64,000 nt of DNA from Acanthornis magna (lineage: Eukaryota > Chordata > Aves > Passeriformes > Acanthizidae). Made by a program: the position numbers and the translations under genes. Location: NCBI GenBank assembly GCA_036785705.1, contig JAWUZG010000295.1, positions 62,001 to 126,000 on the forward strand, read 5' to 3'. Below are positions 49,301-62,400 of this stretch, piece after piece; the first letter of the stretch is position 1; each line of letters starts with the position of its first letter. The notes under the pieces are model-generated. The model was given only the letters and a program-made list of their open reading frames with translations, searched no databases and had not been told where the DNA came from.

Positions 49301-52300
49301 CTGACAGAACCCAATAGAGGGTAAAAAAAAAACCAAATAAAGCCCAGCTGACACAAAAGAAAAAGGAAGCAGAAAGACATAATGTCTCATGTTTTAAACC
49401 CTTAAAATATATTTCTGAGTATTTCCAGTCTATTCAGAATTTAATTCAGCTTTTAAACAGACCTTTAACATTCAGGTCTTTGTTAGCACATGTGTCTTTT
49501 AGTACGTGTCAGCACCTTTGGTATGTAAAAATCACTGTGCATTATGTTTTACCATGTATTTCACAGTTCTTTGTTCCTTGCACCACAAATAGAATTGTGG
49601 TTTTGAAAACTCTCTAGACACATGCTGCACTTTTTGCAATCTATTTTCTGCAAAGAATTGCTCTCAAACTAGGTAGCACTCTCTCTTGAACTTGTAATAA
49701 ATACAAGAATGTTGGGACACACTCAGAACTTATTTATGCCCAATAACTTTTTTTTTTGGTCTGGTGAGTAAATCATTCTTCACCTGAAAGTACATGAAGG
49801 CAATTATATTGGCTCGTGCCGAAAGGTGAAAAACAGCACATAAAATAATAAATAGCAGAAAGAGGGTATTTAAATAGGCATGTAAACTATGCTTTTCACA
49901 TTGAAGAACATAATAAGAGAAATATGATCCTATTTTAGCAGAACCTACAGGATTGTTAGGGTGGTAGTACTGAGGTCTGTCCAAGTACTCAGGATCTTAC
50001 ACACCAAACAAGACAATAAAATGATACATTTTGTCTAAAATAATAAATTTTCAACCATACAGTGAAACAAACAGATAGCAGTCAGGAAAATACAGGAAAC
50101 TGAATCTCAACAGTTGCAGCAGATTTTTCAAGAAGAAAAGAAGAATGATTAAAGACTAAACGGAGAGATCTGACCAAACAGTGTCCCTCTTCAGAAGGTG
50201 GCATCATTTCAGATAAATTCTACTGACTGCAGTACATTACTCAATAGGGGTATGCCAGTTTTAGTACATCATAAATGACTTCTGAATTAGTATTTTAATG
50301 ATGTACCTTACTGCTGGCTCTGCAATCAGTGGGAAAATCAGATTTGCACAATGAAAATGCAATATTTACTCATTTTTTTCTGAACCCCAAACTGACCCTA
50401 AATACTTCTGCCTCCGTCCCAAATCTCAGTGAAACACAAAGTTGAAAACCAATTTTATCACTGTGTATCTGTCCTGTGAATTAGTCCCTGCTGGGAGAGA
50501 CCAGAAAGGTCTGTGGTCTGTGCTGCTGGAGCACAATCTCGTTTTGCAAACTGAGGAGCTGGCTCAGGCTCATGATGTTTGTTCTGACCCTCCCCCAGAA
50601 TAGCCCATGTAGCATCAGAGTACCCCAAGCAGGATCTGTCCAGGTCCACGAGGCTGCTACACCCAGGACAGGACTCTCGACTGGACCAGAGCAGACCCCT
50701 GGAGAAAAGCAGCCCCTGAAGAAAAGCACCTTGTGCTGTGAGCAGCCCCTCCATGGCACTGCTCAGACTTCGACCCTTACATGACTTTGCCGCTGAGTGA
50801 TGCTTTGGCAGGCCATGGAAAGGTGCCCTGGCACCTTTTCTCCAGTGCAGCACTTGTATGCCAGCCCCTCTTTCACTGTAGCTAACCAGGATTTCCTGGA
50901 GTTTTTCTCATTTTCTACCTGTACTGTTTTGCTCCTGGAATGAATATTAGGAAGCAAGCACAGAATAGCATTTGATAGACAGTGTGTCAGGCCTACTTAC
51001 ACCATTTTTTCCATAACACAGAGAAACTACGGTTTATAATGGGAGTTCTAAGACAATTATAATTACCACAGCTCAGACTATGATGCTTCAACGGAAAGGA
51101 AATGGTGCTATTACAGGAATTTGAAAGATACCAAGAGAGGGGGGATGCTTTCAGGATTTATTAGATGCTGCCACTGTAATGCCCTTTCTTTGAGAAAACA
51201 GCACAGAGTACCACTCCCTGCTGATTCTAAAGCACAGTGAATGAGAGCACAGCTCACAATTATGGCAAACTTTGAAACCTGTCAGTCAAGGAGCAGAGCT
51301 GGTAATGCCAAACAAAACAGCAGATTTACACCTGGGAAATGAGGCTATAATGTAAGAAATACATTTTCTTTGCTCTCATTTATAACAGTAGTGGGAGAAT
51401 TAACTACAGGGGATTCTTAGCATATTTACAAGACACTACAGGAGGCTTTTGGCATATTTACAAGCAACAATGGCATCATTCTACATGCAGAAGTTTAAAT
51501 ACTGTAAAGTCTGCTCTGTCTTTAGTTTCTGTGATTTAAGGCATCTGTATCCCCACCTTAAGTTTAAACAGCTACATGCTCTATTAATTCTTTACACTCA
51601 AAGGGATTTTGAGATGAATTTTCTAAAAGCAGCAGGACATTCGGGTTTGGAATCTCTTTTTATTTTATTTAATGCTTTGTTTTAAAAGGGGAAAGAAAAA
51701 GGCATTTTTAATGCTTCAAAATCACATGGGGTTTTTTTAGACTTTGTTTTTGTTTGCAAAAATAAAATGCTGACACTAAAGATGTGTGCAGTAGCTTCAG
51801 ACAGTTGAAGCCTGTTAAGCTGCTGGGCTTTACTTCTTTTACAGAGCAAGAACAAGAAATCAACGTATCTTCTATTCCACTCTATGGTCTTGGGAAAGGA
51901 GACATGGAGGGGGATAGAAGGAACAGGATATATGACAGGAATATTCTGTGTCTGCTGTAAACTTGGTTGAATGCAAAAACCAAACTGGACCTGGCCCTAA
52001 CAGGAATCTGTCATTTCCATTCTCCAGTTCTGGGGAGCCCAGGGCATGGGCTCACTGGACACGACCATACTCTGTGACATGTGTTTTGCAGCCAAACAGC
52101 GGTGGGGCTGAGGGGTGCTCAGATGGCAAGACTGGCTAAAGCTGCCTTTTGGTCACATCCATCGAACATTTTCTTATTTGAAATATAAAACCTAGATTAC
52201 GCAAATACCGATCGCACGGCTCCTAAATTTTTTGTGTAAGAAATCAAAGAGTTCATGTTAAAATGATGTCCTAAGGACAGGGCTCTGTACAATGTGTGAG

Positions 52301-55300
52301 CGCAATGACACACAGAACTCCTCTCTGAGACAGGCTGAAGGACCAAGCCTGATCATTTCCCCCATAGGAACAGAACCTACAGGAGCCACAGCAGTGTCTG
52401 CTCCCTGCCATACTGCAGCCCACAGTTTCTTATAACCTTGATCTGTGACATGTGACTACAGCCTGGGGATTAAAATCAGTTTCATGCCTCCTCTTTTACT
52501 GTATTTTAACACATTCACTTGCAGCAAGACTTGCTCAAGCCGAAAAGGAAAGACAAGACAGAAGACAGATTCATCTTCACCTGAATTTAGGAATGTAACT
52601 GAGGGACTTGATAGCGAAACATCCCCCAGAGCTATCCTGGACAGGTACTCATGTCCCAAGAGTAAATTAGTCCACCCACAATCAGCTTCAATAAAAAAAA
52701 AGAGAAAAAAACAGAATTATCAATTGCTTGAATTTGACACAAATTAACACTATCCAAAACAAAATATTGTAATACATATTTTTGGTAGACATTATTGTCT
52801 TTTACTGCTTTATAATGCATTTACATTTTTAATAAAATTCTGGATACATATCTATGCATAAAATTTCCTTCAATTTTTTTATTAAGTCTAATAAAAATTC
52901 ATTATATATTCATGCAATTCCAGGAAACTTACCAATTATTATGGTTGAACCTAGCCTGCAATATTTAATACTCATAAAATATGTTCATTCATGATCATCA
53001 GTACACATAACATCAAAACAAAACCAAAATTTTCTGTATGTGGGTTTCTTTTGTAAAATAAATGCTTTAACCTCTCAGGTGCAGTGAGACACCAGAGGAG
53101 ATAAAATCTGAAGCAGCTTTGTTATTTTTAGCTTAATTATGGCTCACCTCTGAAGGAAGGTGATGAAAAAGAAAGGAGAGTTTCAGAGGATAGAAACACT
53201 GGAGCTTAAGACAGACCCATTTTCTGGTTTTCTTTGAAAACCTATTTGAACAAGTTTGCTTGTGACAAAACCAAGGGGCAATGAATGCACAGCAGATCAG
53301 CCCTTCACACCAGCTGGAAGCAGCCTGTGTGCCCTCCCCCAGCCCCACAGCTTCCTCCTCCCAGCATCTTTCACATGAAACCCAAAATTCCCCTGCGGGA
53401 CAGGCTTTTAATTGCCACCTTCCATTACTCATAACAACACTGGCTAAATGATGGGCCAAACTCTGCCATCACTTAATTCTAAATGCACCATTTCATTAAA
53501 TTAAGGCAGAATCAAGATGTGGCACCGTATGTGTAGATTGTCTGTTCAGATTTTTGGCTATATATAGGAAGGAGGGGTTCAGTTCCTAAAGTTATGGCAC
53601 TAAATCAGATGCCTGGGTTTCCTGATAGCATAATGTCAGTAAAATTTAGCACAGATGCTCCGATTTCTCTGTGCAAGTCCCAATTAAAGAGCCTAGGATT
53701 GCATGGCATGTGGGACTCCTGATCCAACCATAAATTCATGCACATTCACGCCCCTGCTGAAAGTAATTGTGATTGTAAAATAGGATTTTGCCTCTAAAAA
53801 TGAAGATGCTAATTTTGTGTGCCTGATACAATTCCTGCTGCCATTGCACCATGGTGGGAGCCACATTCTTTCACAATTATTTCCTCATCTCTGCTCCGCT
53901 TTCCTTTCTTCTTACTGAGTACATGACTGAGTGTGTGCTGATCCACAAACCCCAGTAACTCAGAGCTCATGAAAACTGATCCCTTGCAGTGCCTCAACTA
54001 CCATCATAAATAACTTGGATTTAGAGCCTGTTGCAAAGTAACAACACTGCCAAGTATTAAGCTAATAATTAATTAGCTGAGTTTAAAAGTAGTCACTCTT
54101 CAACTTAATAAATTGTAACTGGTGGAAACAGAGTCAAAGTCCACCTCTAATAAGAGATATACTACACTGCCATACATGTAACTGTTCAATACAACTCAAA
54201 ATGTGCCAGTTAAGTATCCCTGAGTATATCAATTTAGTTATCTGGATTATTTACTACTGCAGGATGTGTCACTTTGGTACTATTCATATTACTCACCTTT
54301 ACTGTGTATACATTTCATATTCAATGAAAACCTATATTTATGAAATGATTAAGTGATACAGGATCTCTAAGGCCCCTTACACAGTAAAATACTTTGATAG
54401 CATATGGTCTGACATACAATTATTTTACTCTTTGATTTATTTATATGCTGTAAACTAAAAATATTTAGAAAGTTATCTTCTAGATTGTGAATAACGGTCT
54501 ATAAGAATCTGGCATTATTGCTATTTTATTCAGGAAACTACTATTATACACAGTCTTGTCTCAGATATGTTGCTCCATTTGTATGACTTTACCATTTTAT
54601 ATTAATACACCTAGAGCAGTTTAGGGTTTAATTTAGGTCTATTTAACTTTTTTTTTTTTTTGGGGGGTGGTGTATAAAGCAGCTTGACTCACCTTCCATC
54701 TTTATTGGCATTTTTACAGAACAAAATTCGATGCCTACTCTATCAATCTTCACACAGATAGGTAATTTTTTTACTCACGATTTGTGTTGCCTTTGAAAGG
54801 CTGCACATTATTTACTTGTACATAAATGGTATGCCAGCCTGAGCCTCAAGGGAGGATTTCCTTACTTCAAAAATTTTACACTTTTGAAAAAACTACCTAC
54901 GAAACACCATACACAATTATGGGATGCCCAGTGCCCCTCAGTTCATCCCTTCAAAAAACAGAGGAGCTGGCAGAGGTGATGTGGTGAATTTTCAGACATA
55001 GTAGCTTGGAAATCAGCCCAGACTGCATCTGTGTCCTTGCAGTCTCCAGGAAGGCATTTTTCAGTGGATGCTGTAGCCCTGGGCACAGTGCATTTGCTTG
55101 CAAAGTGATATCAAGAATCACATTTGCAACAAGTAAAACCTGAGCTATATTGATATCCTAATACACTGCAGAATGACTTCTGAAAGTAATTTTCTGAGTT
55201 TTAAGACTGTTGAAAGCTAACAGCAAACTTCTAGAACATAAATAATACTTTTTTAACTTGTTGCAAATGCACAGTGATACCTTTCCACAAAGAATGCTGC

Positions 55301-58300
55301 CTTTTAAGATCAATTTTAATGCATTCGAAATATATTCAAATTTCTGTAGGAGAGAGTATTGAATTCTACTAGCAGTTTTCCTGTCCTGGGGGAATATGCC
55401 CAGAATCTTCTTCATTTCATATCAGGGAGACCATATAAATTAGAAAAATAGGAGACAATAGACTAAATTCTTAATAGTCACATAGTGCATATGCATTATT
55501 TACAAGGCAAAAGGGTTAAGTATTAGAAAAGTTGAAACCAGCTCCCATACTAAAGAAAGGGATATTTGAGATAAGATTACGTGACTCCAATACTAATCTT
55601 TTAGGTATTTTAAATTCAAATTCTATTCAGTAAAAAACACTGTAGATCATTGTATATTTATGAACAGTAGCCAAAAACACCTCTTCAATTTTATCATTAA
55701 TAGAGTTGGAATAGGTCAAAATCAACTTAAATTAAGAGGATTGAATGAAAGAATAAAGGCTTGTAAATTCAAATTCTTTTGTTTGTAAAGCCTGATTAGA
55801 AAAACATGTAACAAAAAATTACCCCAAATTGCAAACATCTTGTGAAAAAGACCATCACTGGTTTACTAGGTTTGGACCTGTCACATTGGTTTCTGAGCAG
55901 GCACCTTCAAAACCACATGACCTCTCCAGTGGAAGGGAGAGAATTACAGTTTCCACACACAGATTTTGACTCACTCTGTTGTTGCAGCACAAGAACTTTG
56001 TTTCGGTCACACAAAGTGTTTGACCAACTCTGTCTCTTACAGACATCACAGAGTAGAAGGGATCTTTGGCATGCCAGGATGAGGCTAAACCTCTGCTTTA
56101 GTAAGCTGCTAAAAATGAGGTAGTACAATGTCACTGAGAGGTGGGAGAGGCACAGTGTTTCTCTTATGGAGACAGTGCAAAGTCCATTCTCGAGTCTTCC
56201 TGGCAGCACACCCGGAAAACCAAAAACAACCCAAGAACACTAAGAAGGAATTACCAAAGGTCAAGTCAGCACCTGTCTCCTCCAGCTTTGCGAGGCAGCC
56301 CAGGTGCCCTCTTCCTTCTGAGTGATGTACCCTGCAAAGCACTCAACTCACTGCCCACTGCACTTTGTCCTCCAGTTTCACCAAATGAAGTTTTTTTCAA
56401 AGAAGACCAACACAAAACAATAGTACTCAAACACCTAACACTGAAATATTTACTCTCTTTTCTGTTGCACTAATTGTCATCCTTTGATATGCTTGCTTTA
56501 AGCAAGAAAACTTCTGTGAAGCTAGTAGAATAGCCAAGTCTCTATTTTCAAACACTGCTATTCCTAAATATTTACAGTATAAAAGGCCTGACATGCAATC
56601 TATCCTGGGAAAGTGTCAGAAAACAACCTGCAACATATTAAAATTTTGTTCATTATTGCATAAACCATCAAATGCCAAGTACCTCACTTCAAAGAAAATA
56701 AATCATTAAAATCCATTCTAGCTTCCTAGTCCTCCAAAAGTCTCCTTAACAGATCTATCGTGCCACCACAAGAGAGAAGCCACAGATGGCTTCATGCTAC
56801 AGACTTTGCTCACCATCTACTGCTAGAACATTTTTGTGTCATTCTCTGCCTCCCCACAAAATGTCCCAGCCTGGTGAAGATCAGATACAGAGATCAACAA
56901 AAGCTAGAACAACACTGCTGGTGATGCTATACATTATTTACTCATTTTAAAAAAAGAACAAAATACTGCGAAGCTTACAGCAAATAGCACTGCTGACCCT
57001 CTTCACCAGTAAGTAGGACCTCTAGAGGTACCAGGGCAAAGTGCTGAGCAGCAGTGCCTCGGAAGAAGTGAAGAGCAAGGGAGCAGCACCAAGACAGTGT
57101 CTTCCCTCTCTTTCTCCCCAGCGCCACTAGGTAAGAACAGGGACTGAAGGATTCTCCAAGTGCCTTGAAAACAACCAGAACTGACCTGAAGAGCTTTGCC
57201 TTTGTGGTGAAGCTCTTCAGCTAAACACATGCAAAGGCAGGGACTCTGTTTTCATGCTGGAGTTGGGCATCCCCTGGGAGAGCTCAGGATGACCCATGTG
57301 GCACTCAGGGGGTCACTACTGCAACATTCTCTTTAACACACAGAGCAACTTTAAAAGAATTTCTGTCTTAGGGAGTGGGCTTTTCATTTTGCAATGAATG
57401 AAAATAACTTGTGCTACTGTTTCAACACAGGAGAATCTATAATATAAATTGGTACTCTTAGCTGCCATGATATTGTACTTATCCATATAATTTTACATCT
57501 TCTTACAAACTCTTCTGTAACATCATTTTATCATGCATTCCTACCACTGTGAGAATGCCTTCTATTGAATGACTTTCAGATTTTGGTTTTTACTGTTCAG
57601 AACAGGGAAAATCTTGTTTGTTCAAAATTAATTTTTAAAAAATTTTAAAAATAAACTGAAATATCACTATTCCATATTAAAAACAAAATCAGTTTGTATT
57701 TTTGTTATGAATAGCTGATGAAAATCAGTAGCTCTACTAAAAAGGTATCTCTACTTCACAGACGTAGAATTCAAGAAAACATGAGACACTCTTCGTTACA
57801 TGCACATGAGGTAATAACACTCATACTTGTGTATCAAATAAATTACTAGAGAGATATAAAGACTATTTATATTTTAACACACATGTTGCATAACAGCTAG
57901 TTAGTTAGATGGAAAACCTCCTGGTCTCTCTTCAATCCATAGGATCAAAAATATTTTCCTAATTAGTAAGTAAAATCATAACAGTTTTGAGGAAATTTCT
58001 GCTGCGCTAATATGGAAATCTTTCATTCCCTAAAGATGAAAGTTTTATGCGGTAAATAAATGTAGAACTTGTAGTCATAACAATGTAAGAAGTGAAAATG
58101 CCTAAGATGCAAGAAGACTTGTCCTAATGTGCACATTAGTCATTTGTTTGAAAGCATTTCCTTCTTCCCCTCCCCTTTTAATGCATATTGCACAACATTA
58201 GCATTGCTCCATATGAAATGGCTAATAGTTCAGGATTCTTGAAGTAATTTTAAATCAAACTCTTCTGGAAGCTTCTTTCCTTTCTTTTCTTAAAATACTG

Positions 58301-59087
58301 CTTAATTTTGGAAAACAAGCAGCATGGTATGATACAACAGCATCCGCAAAACTAAGGCGAAAACCCCACTCAATCAGCCCATGTAAACCCCTATGACTAC
58401 CTAGTCCTGCAAGCTAACTGCACATTCCACGTATTTGGTTCACAGATTAAAACATTTGACAAACAGGCACATGTTAAATAGACATGGTTTAGCTCCTCAA
58501 CAGGACATAGCATAACACACTATGCATTGTGGAAGAAGACAGAGCAGAAGGAGACAGAAGCAGCAAAGAGACCAAACCAGGATGTTCTTCTGAGATGTCT
58601 GAAGCCAGACCTGCCCTGCCTGGCAGGGAAAACACCTTCTCATCATGTGGTTTCACAGGCTGAAGAATCTTCCAGGTCCTAAGAAATTCAAGTATGCATC
58701 TATATCTAACTTGGTTGTAAAATAAAATAATAACAAATTAAATCCTACAGTGCTGCCCCTCATTACTGCCCTGCACTATCAGTGTTCTATCACAAAGTGT
58801 ATCTTGGCACATGCATGGCACATGCACATGTGTATCTACAGATTGATTCCTTGTGAGGCTTTGTGACCTCTAAGAAGCATTTGTTTCTACTGCCCACAGG
58901 CATGCAATGTGCTTTGCCTGTGCTTATTCGCCCTGAAATCCAGCACTCCCGAGGCTACAGCACCACTGTAAGGTCTGCAACTTACCAACCCATTCCACAT
59001 AGGATGTCTCAAATGATTACTAGATATTATTTTGGGCAACTCTACAGAGAGCCTTATTTTTACATAATATTACCACATCTCATAAAA
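46366..59087. other. host non-coding DNA, no gene recognised
   Basis: About 12.7 kb without a supported gene. GC-richer patches at 47340-47620 and 50460-50860 carry overlapping frames on both strands, typical of composition effects. Small tandem repeats occur at 48710 and 51403. A T run followed by a G run is at 54648-54667. Confidence 0.5.
51403..51466. repeat. 32-bp tandem duplication
   Basis: Units 51403-51434 and 51435-51466 both begin ACTACAGG and share GCATATTTACAAG, with about three quarters of positions identical. An old local duplication. Confidence 0.75.
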
Positions 59088-59130
59088 TAATAAAATCATT
59101 AAGGCTGGAAAAGATTATGCCCCTGTCATG
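59088..59130 (-). repeat. CR1 LINE fragment, short
   Basis: 'AAAATCATTAAGGCTGGAAA' followed by 'AGATTAT' matches the antisense start of the CR1 3' end (gaatcattaaggttggaaaagacc). Only the tip is recognisable. Confidence 0.5.
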
Positions 59131-60439
59131 ACTTCCTGTTATTTATGATTTCTGTTATTTTCCTGCCTTCATTTTAGATTTTACTCTAGCTGCCCTTTCC
59201 AAACCAATTTTCATATAACTGGACATTTTAGCACATATTTCATTTGCTTGCAGGTGTCAAGGAAGTGGAGTCAGAAAGAGCATGATTTTTGTTGTTCAAG
59301 ACACAGATGTACCCACTTCCAGAGAATAATTCCTTCCTTCCCTTCCTTCCGCACCATTCCTTCCTTCCTTCCTTCCTTCCGCACCATTCCTTCCTTCCTT
59401 CCTTCCCCTTGATTTACTTTCTTTTCAGCCTTTCCTGTATTTGGCAATATTTTTCTTCTACTACACGTGTTTAAAGAAATCAGAAACAAAAACGCAGTAG
59501 CAGATTTCTGAAGCCTCCTTTTCCCAGTGTCACCTAGCCTGAATTAATTGTAGATATATTGATCACTTTTCCATTTCCACACAGATTTCTGCTTTCTACT
59601 TATTTCCATATTCTCTGTATCATTTCCTTCTCTTTTGTCAATTCTTTTTCTCTCATCATTGGCCCCTGACACCACCTCATTCCATTCAGTTCAATACTTC
59701 ATTCAGCATATTAGTGACAAAAGACATAAACAAGTGGCTTTTCCCTCTCAAAAAAGATGTCACTGTTAACAGGCACTTTAATAGACAATTTAGAGACACT
59801 GTGTGAACAAGGATTACTGACCTTTCTCACATGCAACTTGTTAATGAAAATGATCGGTGTAGAGAAACTTTTTCTGGGGTATCAAGACCACTTATGATGA
59901 TGTATGTACAGTGCATTATATTTGATTCACACTCCTAGATTTTAAGCTTACTGCAGAAAGGCTCTTTTTCGGAGTGATCATTACTCATGCAAAATACCTC
60001 ATATGGCTTTGCAGAACCTGAAAATCTATATGAATTTCCATCAGAACTCCTGCTTAGCATGAAACAACAGTTGCTGTTCCGGAGGAACAAAAAGTTACTC
60101 CTCAGGCTTTCAGCACATGTTTTTAGTAGTAGAGCATCTTCCTCAGTGGCCTATCTTTTCTCAGGCTTGTCCTGAAAATCCTACATTCTTTAACCAGCAT
60201 AGGATCAACGTCAGAAATTATTAAACTTGCTTCCTCAGCATCATAGCACTTCCCCAGAAACTCCAACTGCTGTCAGCAGTACAAGCTTTAAAGGCACCTG
60301 AGTAGACTGCCGGCAGTTTTATGAGAGAGAAAAAAAGATGATAAGCAAACACTTCTCAGCCAGACCTACCTTGTCCAACTCTTTTTCATATCAAAGCTAA
60401 AAAAATGTACAAAAACCCTGTCACCATTTCAGCTAATCA
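59131..60439. other. host non-coding DNA with (TTCC)n array
   Basis: No gene recognised. The segment contains the TTCC microsatellite at 59330-59410 and is otherwise AT-rich single-copy-looking sequence. Confidence 0.55.
59330..59410. repeat. (TTCC)n microsatellite with duplicated spacer
   Basis: TTCC repeats interrupted twice by the same GCACCA spacer (59351 and 59381), giving a higher-order unit of about 30 bases. The 'KEGRKEG' and 'FLPSFLP' frames across it are translations of the repeat, not genes. Confidence 0.92.
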
Positions 60440-61240
60440 AATTCTGTGGTTGCTGGCGTGTGTGTGCACACACTGACCTCTACAATGTCATGACTTTCAG
60501 GTTGCTCATTGATTTCCAGGAATCAAAAATGCGATGCAAATAAGGAATTGCGAGTCAATTAGCTCTTATCACGAGCTCACAGTCTGCGGCAATGGGATGA
60601 CACGCGGCTCTGCATAACAATTGGAAACAAGGCTTTTCCAGCCAGGTAAATGTCCTCAAAGGCAAGACGTGTCCCCTTTCACAAAAAGAGATGCAGTCAG
60701 CAACATGATTAAAGCCTCTGCACATGATACAGGACTGATTTTAACATTTGTCAGCAATTTCACATGGTATGAGCCCTCCCTTCCCACTTATCCTGTACAT
60801 GAGATACCAGTGTAATCACAGTTTCAGTCTGCACACAGAAGGAAAGCTTTTCTTTCCCTCCTTATTACTCTTCAATTCCATCACTGCCAGCTAACTGTAA
60901 TGAAACTATTTGGAGCTTCTTTAAAATGCCTATCATTTACCATATGTTCATTTAATTTTTAAGAGACGGCTATATCGTGCAAGTCGCAATTTTTCGCCTA
61001 CCAATATATGCCATTAAAATGAATATTCATGTGGCATCACCTACCAGAGTCATTAAAAGGCTTGTAAACATAGCCCAGCAGTGCCTCTGGCACTCTTAAA
61101 TGATGAACTTTAACTCTCTGTCTGCAAGTGCTAATCTCAGTATCAACAGAAAAATAAATTATTGGCATCAATTTTCATAATTTATCAGTTTCATCAGCAA
61201 ACTGGGATTTTTATAGTACCTCCAGCATGCACTTACCTTT
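60440..61240. other. candidate conserved non-coding regulatory element
   Basis: A block unlike its flanks: single-copy-looking, with retained CpGs in AT-rich context and dense transcription-factor-like words. Examples are octamer ATGCAAAT at 60534-60541, SOX-like AACAAT at 60616-60621, several TAAT cores, and a dyad centred on ATGAATATTCAT at 61019-61030 flanked by TGCCA (61009) and TGGCA (61032). These are the hallmarks of vertebrate developmental enhancers, but conservation cannot be seen from one sequence. Confidence 0.35.
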
Positions 61241-61400
61241 ATTAAAACTCATTCAGAAGTTACCCTTGACTCGTCCACACAAACACAAAACCACTTTAAA
61301 TACATTGTAATTTTTGTTTATAGATTTCATGTAATTGTCATTATCAGAAAGGAAACCTTATTTTTTTAATTACAGAAATTTTACCATTTATTATCTTAAA

Positions 61401-62090
61401 TCACAGAATCATAGAATGGCTTGGTTGGAAGAGACCTTAAAGATCATTTAATTCCAACCACCTTGACATGAGCAGGGACACTTTCCACTAGACCAGGTTG
61501 TTCAAACCCTCACTTAACCTGGGCTTTTACACTTTCAGGGATGGGACATACACACCTTTTCTGGGAAAACTGTTCCAATGCCTCACCATCCTCCCAGTAG
61601 AGAATTTCTTCCTCATATCTAATCAAAATCTACTCTCTTTCAGTTTAAAGACATTTCCCCTTGGAAAAAGCCCTTCTTTGTATTTCTTAGGCTCCCTTTA
61701 GGTCTTGGAAGGCTGCAACAAGATCTCCCCAAGGCCACCTCTTCCCCAGGCTGAACAATCCCAATTCTCTTTGTCTTTCTTCACAGAAGTGCTCCATCCC
61801 TCTGATCATCTCTGTGGTGCTCTTTGGACTCACTCCAACAGGTCCAAGTCCTTGCTGTGCTCAGAACCCCAGAGCTGGATGCAGCACCCCAGCTGGGGTC
61901 TCACCAAAGGAGAGGGGCAGAATCCCCTCCCTCACCCCACTGGCCACTCTCTCTTTGATGCAGCTCAGGGTATTTTTGATTTTCTTGGCTGGCTCATGTC
62001 CAGCCTCACATCCACCAGCACCCCCAAGTCCTTCTCCCCAGGGCTGCTCTCAGCCTGTTCACATGAGGTACTGCAGAACTTGAGTCTGAA
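61401..62090 (-). repeat. CR1 LINE 3' end, about 690 bp, 5'-truncated
   Basis: The plus strand opens with TCACAGAATCATAGAATGG, the reverse complement of two ATTCTRTG octamers that end CR1. It continues through the 3' UTR into the C-terminal end of the reverse transcriptase frame ('CTCACTCCAACAGGTCCAAG', 'CCCCAGAGCTGGATGCAGCA', 'CACCCCCAAGTCCTTCTCCC'). 5' truncation is usual for CR1. Frames of 89 and 129 codons on the plus strand here are antisense to the LINE and not genes. It is the best-preserved CR1 copy in the window. Confidence 0.93.
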
Positions 62091-62289
62091 ATAAAGGCTC
62101 TATTGCCTTCCCTTTTGTGGAAATTTCTCAGTGTAAAGGCCAATCAAACAGTTTGTGTGTGGGAAAAGTGAGAACTGATAGCTGATTAAGAGTTGTGTTG
62201 TTCAGAGTGTTCTACCCCGGCTTGTCCTTATACAATCAGTGTACAGGGGAACACACCCGAAGATCATATGGAATGAAAAGGTGCTGCCA

Positions 62290-62400
62290 TTCCACACCCA
62301 CAACATTTGGGGTGAGCCTCGTCCAACCTAACCTTGAACGTGTCCAAGCTGGGCATCCACCAGCTCTCTGGACAACAATCTCTGTATTTGGTTAAACAAT
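62290..62400 (-). repeat. second CR1 LINE fragment
   Basis: 'GTCCAACCTAACCTTGAACG', 'TGTCCAAGCTGGGCATCCAC' and 'CAGCTCTCTGGACAACA' match the antisense CR1 3' UTR. The same region is present in the neighbouring copy, so this is a separate insertion or a duplication. Confidence 0.6.

Noticed and set aside
59271..59489. Repetitive minus-strand protein frame with KEGRKEG repeats
   Set aside because: It is a direct translation of the TTCC microsatellite.
61705..62094. 129-codon plus-strand frame
   Set aside because: It lies antisense within the CR1 LINE, whose own coding strand is minus. A shadow frame of a repeat.
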